Shown in pieces: positions 60,801-64,000 of a stretch of 64,000 nucleotides of DNA. Position numbers and translations under genes: made by a program. The notes below the pieces were generated by a model. It had not been told where the DNA came from and did not search any database. It saw only the letters and a program-made list of their open reading frames with translations. The DNA comes from Anolis sagrei (lineage: Eukaryota; Chordata; Lepidosauria; Squamata; Anolidae). Within the stretch, counting starts at the first letter, position 1, and each line of letters begins with the position of its first letter. The stretch is taken from positions 123,962,252-124,026,251 of the forward strand of contig NC_090026.1 of the NCBI RefSeq assembly GCF_037176765.1, in the 5' to 3' direction.

Positions 60801-63267
60801 GATTCGAACCGCCAACCTGTCGGTCTTGCCGGCACAAGAGTTTAACCCATTGCGCCACCAGGGGTTATAAAAATGCAATAAAAACCTATTACAAGTTTTA
60901 AAAATGCAATAAAAAGGGAAAGGGAGAAGAAAGATAGATTGTTTTCCAGTAAAAAAATTCTCTCTCTCTAAGTTGCTATTTTAAAAGCACATAGCTTACA
61001 CATATCATGCATTTTAGAGCCAGCGTTGTGTAGTGGTTTGAGCTTTTGACTATGACAGCAGGGTTAAATTCAAAGATTTGATTACTCTGATATTTAGAAT
61101 TTGTAGATCTTTATAAATTCATGCATTTCAGTAATTGTGTTGAACCTAAACAGAGTAAGTATTGGGTTTTCTTTTTTACACTCACAAAAAAGAAACAGTA
61201 TGACTTTTCCAAAAGTGTCACCCATTATTTATGAGCTTGAGCCTACTCAATTCTGTATTGATTTACGGCCACTATCTTGTGAACTAGAATGTGTGAATAT
61301 ATCCTTGTTAGCAGGATTGAGAATTCCAAAGCTCTCATATGGCACATAAATCTGAAATACTTTCATCCCACAAACAGGCATATGATGCAACCCAATCAGG
61401 CCTTAAGGTTCTTCAACAAAGCACGTAAGGATAGTGATTGGGGCCAGAAAGCCCTAAGCTATATGATTCAGATATGCCTAAATCCCGACAATGAAATAAT
61501 CGGCGGAGAAGCATTTGAGAACCAGAATAATATCGAAACCAGGTAAACTCCTGAAAATAAATAATCCGTTTTGGACTTCAACTCAAGTTGAACTCCAAAA
61601 CACTTGGAGGGCCAAAGTTTGCCCATGCCTGGGCTAGCACTGCTTTCTGTAAACTCTTCTAGCAATGCCACAGCATGTGTGTAACATTAAGATGTTCTTT
61701 TCCTTGTTCATTTCTGTGACTGACACATAATACCCTATATACTCGAGTATAAGTCGAGGCACCTAATTTTACCACAATAAACTAGGAAAACATATTGACT
61801 CAAGTATAAGTGAGAAATGCAGCAACTACTGGTAAATTTCAAAATAAAAATAGATACCAATAAAATTACATTAATTGAAGCATCAGTAGGTTAAATGTTT
61901 TTGAATATTTACATAAAATTGTACTTTAAGATAAGACTGTCCAACTCTGATTAAACATTTATTCTGATCTTCCTCAATATAAACGTGCTTATGTATCCTT
62001 CCTATAAGAATAGAGTAAAATAATAAATTTAATAAAATAATAATAGAGTAAAAAATGGAAATGTAATAACAGTAATAATAGAGTAAAATAATAAATACAA
62101 TAATAATAACAATAATAAAGTAAAATAATAAATGTAATAATAATAAAGAGTAAAATAATGTAATAATAATAATATATAGAGTAAAATAAGAAATGTAATA
62201 ATAACAATAATAAATAGAGAAAAATAATAAATGTAATAATAATTAATAGAGTAAAATAAGACATGTAATAAAAATAATAACAGAGTAAAGTAATATAAAT
62301 GTAACAATAATAATAAATAGAGAAAATAATAAATGTAATAACAATAATAGATAAAAACAATAAATGTAATAATAGAGTAAATTAATAAATGTTATAAAAT
62401 AATAATAGAGTAAAGTAATGTAATTGTAACAATAATAATAGAGTAAAATAATAAATTTAATAATTATTTATTTATTTATTTATAGCATTTGTACCCCGCC
62501 CTTCTCTACTCCCAGGACTCAGGGCGGCTTACAGTCAGCACAATTTGATGCCACTACATACACGTAAGACATACAGTAATTAATTACATATGAATAATAC
62601 ATTAAATTAGTTTAAAATGTGTTTAAGACTAAAAAGTACAATGATAAACATTACAATAATACTGGCTGTCTAGCCTTGTCTAAAAACGAATTCAGCGAAC
62701 CCAACACAATTGGAAACCTATCCATAGGCCAATAACCCAGTAAAAGAATAACTATCTCTTGACTTGAGTATAAGCCAAGGGGGACTTTTTCAGCATTAAA
62801 AGGGCTGAAAAACTCAGCCTATACTCAAGTATATACAGCATATGGGTCTTACAGCAATCAGAACATTTTGGAACTGAATAGAGTTCTGATGAGAATCCAG
62901 TCCATAATCTCCACAGCACCTCTATATCTTCCTCTCATTTCCTTTTTATCTGCCACACGAATAGCACTGAGTCCTGAGTAATTTCGTTGAACTTTTCTTT
63001 CACTGATCCTTTTACTTCTGCTTTAAGCTATTTTCATTTGCCCTCGGTCATTCTGTTCATCTTTTCACCAGTGCTCTAAAGGAAAAGAGAGAATCTGAAC
63101 AGCATGGGATCCGCACAGCCGAGAAGCTGCTCAAGGAGTTTTACCCTCACTCCCAGGAGGGCCAGAATCAAGTGGAGATGTTGCAGAGCTACTGTTTAAT
63201 GGCCACAAAAGAAAAACATAACGTAGAGAAGGCCCTGAAAGTATTCACAGAAATTGGCCAAAACGAG
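33869..63267 (+). CDS. TTC21A: TTC21A (IFT139-like TPR protein), first 25 exons
   Basis: TTC21A is a tetratricopeptide-repeat paralogue of TTC21B/IFT139, tied to the IFT-A retrograde complex of cilia and sperm flagella. In humans, loss causes flagellar defects. Twenty-five exons total 3462 nt, exactly 1154 codons in one open frame, against about 1320 residues in human. The last roughly 165 residues lie past the right edge. TPR-like helices run throughout. Landmarks are [100 protein letters not shown] and [13 protein letters not shown]. The start MTDGDPQVL gives the same N-terminal length as human TTC21A as I recall it. Gene order (GORASP1 then TTC21A) and the sequence favour TTC21A over TTC21B. 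Intron 23 uses a GC donor. The introns carry most of the window's transposons. Confidence 0.95.
33905..35807 (+). mobile_element. Helitron-like element with CR1 insert
   Basis: Plus-strand copy of the modules seen in the 4362 and 6821 Helitrons ('tttatagttcacctacaatc', 'tggaccaaacttggca'), repeated in about three rounds. The 3' end is gcatggcagggggcaactag followed by T. The 5' end is uncertain, just inside TTC21A intron 1. A CR1 copy interrupts it. Confidence 0.65.
34757..35217 (-). mobile_element. CR1 LINE 3' part
   Basis: Inverted CR1. On minus it reads [20 protein letters not shown] and [20 protein letters not shown], then UTR to tcatagaatcaaagagttgg. Confidence 0.9.
35810..35835. repeat. 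(TAAA)n microsatellite
   Basis: About six TAAA units after the Helitron end. Confidence 0.85.
36001..36032. repeat. (GTTT)n microsatellite
   Basis: Seven or so GTTT units, likely the tail of the adjoining inverted LINE. Confidence 0.9.
36063..36290 (-). mobile_element. LINE C-terminal fragment
   Basis: On minus it reads a Cys-rich pattern like [15 protein letters not shown] followed by '[15 protein letters not shown]', as at the end of some animal non-LTR reverse transcriptases. Clade not assigned. Confidence 0.5.
36334..36492. mobile_element. TIR MITE 'TTAGGGCCCTTCC'
   Basis: Left end ttagggcccttccaaacagg, right end agagccctaa. Related to 48582-48759; Harbinger-like by appearance only. 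Confidence 0.5.
36778..36907 (+). CDS. TTC21A: TTC21A exon 2
   Basis: Codons 10-52: [20 protein letters not shown] and so on to [10 protein letters not shown]. Acceptor ttctctccag, donor CCTTG|gtaaat. Confidence 0.95.
37000..37098. mobile_element. Family B MITE, partial
   Basis: 'ggcattggccaacttgagac', arm 'ggtgttttggacttcaactt' and its inverse; right end lost. TTC21A intron 2. Confidence 0.7.
37376..37489 (+). CDS. TTC21A: TTC21A exon 3
   Basis: Codons 53-90: [20 protein letters not shown] then [18 protein letters not shown]. Acceptor atccttgcag, donor GTTG|gtgagt. Confidence 0.96.
37774..37940 (+). CDS. TTC21A: TTC21A exon 4
   Basis: Codons 91-146: [20 protein letters not shown], then a TPR helix ([20 protein letters not shown]), ending SNGARE. 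Acceptor acttttcag, donor GAG|gtagga. Confidence 0.96.
38030..38680 (+). mobile_element. LTR-like retroelement fossil
   Basis: Acidic Ser/Glu/Gln-rich coding-like stretch, then 'ctcttgggactttgtccttt', matching the copy at 44205-45030. In TTC21A intron 4. Broken; family uncertain. Confidence 0.4.
38928..39050 (+). CDS. TTC21A: TTC21A exon 5
   Basis: Codons 147-187: [20 protein letters not shown] and so on to DIFGMMGK. Acceptor aactctttcag, donor AAG|gtagag. Confidence 0.96.
39648..39805 (+). CDS. TTC21A: TTC21A exon 6
   Basis: Codons 188-239: [20 protein letters not shown] and so on to [12 protein letters not shown]. Acceptor tttcttgatag, donor AAAAG|gtagga. Confidence 0.95.
39900..40047 (-). 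mobile_element. ACA-type lizard SINE, 3' half
   Basis: Poly-T then gtcgtgtcaggagcgacttg and 'gcaaggacgttgcccagggg': the inverted 3' half of the same SINE as at 60617. It joins directly to CR1. Confidence 0.8.
40048..40640 (-). mobile_element. CR1 LINE part
   Basis: Inverted. On minus: [20 protein letters not shown] and [17 protein letters not shown]. The usual 3' terminus is missing at the SINE junction. Confidence 0.88.
40858..40942 (+). CDS. TTC21A: TTC21A exon 7
   Basis: Codons 240-268: [20 protein letters not shown] then LTMTGNQTV. Acceptor attgtttaag, donor GTG|gtgagt. Confidence 0.93.
41308..41406 (+). CDS. TTC21A: TTC21A exon 8
   Basis: Codons 269-301: [20 protein letters not shown] then [13 protein letters not shown]. 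Acceptor cttaatgtag, donor CTG|gtaagg. Confidence 0.95.
41407..42478. other. TTC21A intron 8
   Basis: AT-rich, with a short tandem duplication near 41600-41705 ('agaaaggtaggatataagtg' twice). No recognised repeat or gene. Confidence 0.6.
42479..42674 (+). CDS. TTC21A: TTC21A exon 9
   Basis: Codons 302-366: [20 protein letters not shown], then [20 protein letters not shown], ending NTIESLT. Acceptor ttaacttttag, donor ACAG|gtaggc. Confidence 0.95.
42988..43311 (+). mobile_element. Sauria SINE
   Basis: Full length: ggagccacggtggtgcagca head, B box ggcagttcgaatcc, BovB-like end 'actcaactggacttaatgtc' and (ACCTTT)n. TTC21A intron 9. Confidence 0.9.
43422..43519 (+). CDS. TTC21A: TTC21A exon 10
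   Basis: Codons 367-399: [20 protein letters not shown] then [13 protein letters not shown]. Acceptor tgttttacag. The donor TCA|gttaga is weak. It was chosen because phase and alignment with exon 11 ([11 protein letters not shown]) then match the family length; the open frame that continues to 43561 is intron. Confidence 0.88.
43870..44070 (+). CDS. TTC21A: TTC21A exon 11
   Basis: Codons 400-466: [20 protein letters not shown], then [20 protein letters not shown], ending EYLVFCPKQ. Acceptor tgtctcatag, donor CAG|gtggga. Confidence 0.95.
44205..45030 (+). mobile_element. LTR-like retroelement fossil
   Basis: Ser/Glu-rich coding-like stretch ([12 protein letters not shown]) then a terminal region with 'ttaaataaactgcttgctaa' resembling an LTR 3' part. 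Immediately followed by a Helitron. Broken; family uncertain. Confidence 0.45.
45066..47146 (+). mobile_element. Helitron with internal tandem array
   Basis: 5' TCTATATATATAATAAAGAA after host A. The 3' end is a hairpin (acccgg...ccgggt, 47118-47135), then 11 bases to CTAG and host T. 2081 bp with no transposase seen. Most of its length is a tandem array. TTC21A intron 11. Confidence 0.9.
45412..47100. repeat. 142-bp tandem array, 571-bp higher-order unit
   Basis: About 12 units starting near 'gatgatgggacttgcagtac' spaced 138-143 bp (gggac at 45443, 45586, 45729, 45867, 46009, 46151, 46294). A four-unit block (about 45880-46450) is repeated almost unchanged at about 46451-47020. Confidence 0.9.
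47326..47455 (+). CDS. TTC21A: TTC21A exon 12
   Basis: Codons 467-509: [20 protein letters not shown] then [20 protein letters not shown]. Acceptor ttttttaatag, donor TCAG|gtaagc. The intron before it holds a 2.1-kb Helitron and an LTR-like fossil. Confidence 0.96.
48129..48286 (+). CDS. TTC21A: TTC21A exon 13
   Basis: Codons 510-562: [20 protein letters not shown] then [20 protein letters not shown], a classic TPR, ending GVSYNFQ. Acceptor tattttgcag, donor CAG|gtgagc. Confidence 0.96.
48582..48759. mobile_element. MITE with perfect 29-bp TIRs
   Basis: gggcccttccacacagccat... and its exact 29-bp inverse. A diverged relative precedes it (48480-48580). Harbinger-like by appearance; no target duplication resolved. 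Confidence 0.7.
48806..48842. repeat. (TG)n microsatellite
   Basis: TGTATG and TG units, about 37 bp. Confidence 0.9.
49103..49315 (+). CDS. TTC21A: TTC21A exon 14
   Basis: Codons 563-633: [20 protein letters not shown], then [17 protein letters not shown], ending [13 protein letters not shown]. Acceptor tttttatcag, donor CTG|gtaaga. Confidence 0.96.
49334..49790. mobile_element. Tigger-like DNA transposon with central hairpin
   Basis: Ends ggcagttaaaaacatccaac and gttcataatttggggactgc recall CAGGCAGTCCCC-type pogo ends. A palindrome (49632-49679/49680-49727, centre catatatatatatg) sits inside. TTC21A intron 14. Confidence 0.55.
50400..50638 (+). CDS. TTC21A: TTC21A exon 15
   Basis: Codons 634-712: [20 protein letters not shown], then [20 protein letters not shown], ending KRLYIGCY plus a split Cys. 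Acceptor aacattctag, donor ATTG|gtaatg. Confidence 0.95.
50848..51062 (-). mobile_element. Penelope-like element end, degraded
   Basis: 'ttccagaagcattctctcct' and 'gaggtctgttgaaactagg' match a lizard repeat whose fuller copies, from memory, carry a hammerhead ribozyme core. Here the core is partly missing. Assignment is from memory. Confidence 0.45.
51063..51995 (+). mobile_element. L1 LINE 3' part
   Basis: End of L1 ORF2 ([20 protein letters not shown], then '[10 protein letters not shown]'), AT-rich 3' region, and an (AAAT)n tail at 51968-51995. An L2 3' end (51198-51285, inverted) interrupts it. Confidence 0.75.
52248..52567. mobile_element. hAT element with poly-G body
   Basis: CAGGCCCGTAGCCAGGATTT to GGCTACATGCCTG with a perfect 8-bp duplication attgggat. 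The body has long G/C runs. TTC21A intron 15, 77 bp before exon 16. Confidence 0.88.
52645..52717 (+). CDS. TTC21A: TTC21A exon 16
   Basis: Codons 713-737: [20 protein letters not shown] then MNIQE. Acceptor ttgtatttag. Donor GAG|gttagt is suboptimal, but phase and family length agree. Confidence 0.93.
53319..53618. repeat. Near-perfect palindrome, 147-bp arms
   Basis: Arms 53319-53465 and 53472-53618 are inverse copies with one mismatch (53332/53605) around a 6-bp loop (agccca). It ends 59 bp before TTC21A exon 17. No match to the other repeats in the window. Confidence 0.95.
53678..53788 (+). CDS. TTC21A: TTC21A exon 17
   Basis: Codons 738-774: [20 protein letters not shown] then [17 protein letters not shown]. 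Acceptor cttactgtag, donor AAG|gttcat (weak). It begins 59 bp after a long palindrome. Confidence 0.94.
53883..54190. mobile_element. TIR DNA element, about 70-bp TIRs
   Basis: ggtactgttccattatccag... and inverse ...aaaatggaacagtacc, 308 bp, diverged arms. Superfamily not assigned. TTC21A intron 17. Confidence 0.7.
54514..54600 (-). mobile_element. L2 LINE 3' end
   Basis: Inverted terminus: ttttataccgcatatttcag, actcaatgcggtcaa. Confidence 0.5.
54711..54849 (+). CDS. TTC21A: TTC21A exon 18
   Basis: Codons 775-820: [20 protein letters not shown] then [20 protein letters not shown], ending ALDHDQ. Acceptor tacattttag, donor CAAG|gtaata. Confidence 0.96.
54850..55655. other. TTC21A intron 18
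   Basis: Nothing recognised except a local duplication near 54930-55010 ('gaagttggtagcataaactt' twice, with an inverted 'gtatagcatatac'). Confidence 0.6.
55656..55762 (+). CDS. TTC21A: TTC21A exon 19
   Basis: Codons 821-856: [20 protein letters not shown] then [16 protein letters not shown]. Acceptor aatcttttag, donor AAG|gtaaaa. Confidence 0.95.
56230..56782. mobile_element. LTR-like retroelement fossil
   Basis: Acidic stretch on plus ([15 protein letters not shown]) and an inverted LTR-like fragment near 56385-56500. Broken; related to 1445, 38030 and 44205. Confidence 0.4.
56783..56917. mobile_element. Palindromic hAT MITE, family A
   Basis: CAGTGGTTCCCAACCTGGGG to its inverse, inserted at the end of the preceding fossil. 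Target duplication unclear. Confidence 0.85.
57238..57426 (+). CDS. TTC21A: TTC21A exon 20
   Basis: Codons 857-919: [20 protein letters not shown], then [20 protein letters not shown], ending CVPTDTK. Acceptor tattttaag, donor AAA|gtaagc. Confidence 0.95.
57772..57882 (+). CDS. TTC21A: TTC21A exon 21
   Basis: Codons 920-956: [20 protein letters not shown] then [17 protein letters not shown]. Acceptor ttcctttcag, donor GTG|gtacat (weak), fixed by phase with exon 22. Confidence 0.93.
57883..58588. other. TTC21A intron 21, left part
   Basis: Nothing recognised; small frames are unlikely to code. Confidence 0.5.
58589..58655 (-). mobile_element. L2 LINE 3' end
   Basis: (AAC)n then the inverted terminus ttttatttatatcctgctac, gacttggggcggct. 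Confidence 0.55.
58859..58940 (+). CDS. TTC21A: TTC21A exon 22
   Basis: Codons 957-983: [20 protein letters not shown] then NVLEKTP. Acceptor ttttgctag, donor CCAG|gtattt. Confidence 0.94.
59103..59890 (-). mobile_element. CR1 LINE 3' part, split by a MITE
   Basis: Inverted CR1: [40 protein letters not shown] and the 3' UTR to tagaatcatagaaccatagg. Interrupted at 59618-59752 by a hAT MITE. Confidence 0.9.
59618..59752. mobile_element. Palindromic hAT MITE, family A, in CR1
   Basis: CAGTTGTTCTCAACCTGTGG to its inverse with a perfect 8-bp duplication cactagac. Younger than the CR1 host. Confidence 0.92.
60059..60209 (+). CDS. TTC21A: TTC21A exon 23 (GC donor)
   Basis: Codons 984-1033: [20 protein letters not shown], then [20 protein letters not shown], ending CMGLYC plus two bases of Trp. 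The donor is CTG|gcaagt, a GC-AG intron. Nearby GT donors give the wrong frame into exon 24, while this one restores the conserved Trp-His. Confidence 0.88.
60617..60866 (-). mobile_element. ACA-type lizard SINE, full length
   Basis: Minus: aacccctggtggcgcaatgg tRNA-like head, B box ggcggttcgaatct, and end 'tctcaagtcgctcctgacac' with an A tail. It lies inside the GC-AG intron of TTC21A. Confidence 0.9.
61378..61542 (+). CDS. TTC21A: TTC21A exon 24
   Basis: Codons 1034-1088: (W)[17 protein letters not shown], then [20 protein letters not shown], ending NNIET plus a split Ser. Acceptor cacaaacag, donor CCAG|gtaaac. Confidence 0.93.
61568..61632. mobile_element. Family B MITE, deleted
   Basis: 'gttttggacttcaact' and inverse, ending ccaaagtttgcccatgcctg; left end lost. 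Confidence 0.65.
62028..62465. repeat. Imperfect AT minisatellite
   Basis: About 435 bp of variants of 'agagtaaaataataaatgta' with (AAT)n; it grew from the short (TTATTA)n of the host element. Confidence 0.9.
62466..62720 (-). mobile_element. L2 LINE 3' end
   Basis: Inverted terminus: catttgtaccccgcccttct, actcagggcggcttacag. Confidence 0.75.
63072..63267 (+). CDS. TTC21A: TTC21A exon 25 (last in window)
   Basis: Codons 1089-1154: [20 protein letters not shown], then [18 protein letters not shown], ending FTEIGQNE. Acceptor tttcaccag, donor GAG|gtaata, phase 0. Further exons lie outside. Confidence 0.95.
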
Positions 63268-63469
63268 GTAATATAAAAAAATTGGTGGTCAAATGTGACA
63301 GCTACCGTCAGGTAGAGCATACAAGTTTTGTGCTGGGACTGTAGCATCATATAAGATAACCTCAGTGAAAAGAATGGTTTTTAAAAAATGCTTTGACAAT
63401 GTTCTGTGAATCAAAAAAAAAAAAGCAGGAATAGTGCTTAGTTGCAATACTGCAGGGCCAGTCTATATC

Positions 63470-64000
63470 ACTGGTTCTCAACCTGGGTGTCAGGACCCCT
63501 GGGGGGTCATGAGGTGTGGGTCAGAGGGGTCACCAAAGTTCCGCAGAAAACACAGAAGTTTCAGTTGGTCATGGGGTTCTGTGTGGGAAGTTTGGCCCAT
63601 TTCTATTCTTGGTGGAGTTCAGAATGGTCTTTGATTGTAGGTGAACTATAAATCCCAGCAACTACAAATCCCAAATGTTAAGGTCTATTTTCCCCAAACT
63701 CCACCAGTGTTCTCATTTGGGCATTTTGAGGATTCGTGCCAAGTTTGGTCCAGATCCATCATTGTTTGAGTCTACAGTGCTCTCTGGATGTAGCTGAACT
63801 ACAACTCCAAAACTCAAGGTCAACCCTTCCAGTATTTTCTCTTGGTCATGGGAGTTCTGTGTGCCAAGTTTGGTTCAATTCGTTGGTGGAGTTCAGAATG
63901 CTCTTTGATTGTAGGTGAACTATCAATCCCAGTGACTGCAACTCCCAAATGACAAGACCAATCCCCCCCCCCCAACCCCACCAGTATTCCAATTTGGGTG
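63470..64000 (+). mobile_element. hAT-ended element with Helitron-type body (partial)
   Basis: Starts cactggttctcaacctgggt (family A-like end), then the 'ggtgaactataaatcccagc' and 'ccaagtttggtccagatcca' modules found in the Helitron-like copies. Runs off the window. Confidence 0.6.

Larger units (their letters stand above)
61735..62836 (-). mobile_element. TIR element 'cttgagtataagcc', expanded
   Basis: Inverted copy of the 16358/21176 family: atatactcgagtataagtcg on the left, cagcctatactcaagtatat on the right. An expanded (TAATAA) array (62028-62465) and an L2 insertion (62466-62720) lie inside. Confidence 0.75.

Noticed and set aside
60780-60866. tRNA gene on minus
   Set aside because: A head of the ACA-type SINE, degraded as a tRNA and joined to SINE sequence.
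61989-62360. Tyr/Ile-rich 123-residue minus frame resembling a membrane protein
   Set aside because: It is the translation of an AT minisatellite.

Overview
This is a vertebrate nuclear window. The repeat content points to a squamate reptile, probably an iguanian or Anolis-like lizard. It holds Sauria SINEs with a BovB-type (ACCTTT) tail, the lizard tRNA-derived SINE ending in 'cgctcctgacacga', CR1, L2 and L1 LINE fragments, small Helitrons with TCTATATA and CTAG ends, and many palindromic hAT MITEs. The species itself is inferred, not proven.

Three protein genes are present, all with introns, in the order WDR48 (+), GORASP1 (-), TTC21A (+). This is the order I recall for human chromosome 3p22. 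(1) WDR48/UAF1, 50-7802: the last seven coding exons (250 codons, then TGA) and a long 3' UTR. (2) GORASP1/GRASP65, 13680-33431 on the minus strand: a complete coding sequence of nine exons and 415 residues. (3) TTC21A, 33869-63267: the first 25 coding exons (1154 codons, about seven eighths of the protein); the gene runs off the right edge. All three reading frames stay open across every splice junction I placed, with consistent phases. WDR48 and GORASP1 are tail to tail. GORASP1 and TTC21A are head to head, with 437 bp between their start codons. That gap is GC-rich and carries GC boxes, inverted CCAAT boxes, NRF1-type palindromes and an X-box-like site, so it is a likely bidirectional promoter.

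The remaining sequence is intron, UTR and intergenic DNA packed with transposon remains. GORASP1 introns hold L2, L1, another LINE with a zinc-finger tail, a mariner remnant and MITEs. TTC21A introns hold Helitrons (one with a 142-bp tandem array duplicated as a 571-bp block), CR1, SINEs, L1 and LTR-like fossils. TTC21A also has a near-perfect 147-bp-armed palindrome just upstream of exon 17, and a GC-AG intron after exon 23.

The three genes do unrelated jobs: deubiquitinase activation, Golgi stacking and ciliary transport. They share the locus rather than a pathway. I found no new gene system. The most unusual items are the long palindrome, the GC-AG intron, the shared promoter with a ciliary X-box, the Helitron-borne tandem array, and the TA-centred target sites of several MITE families.
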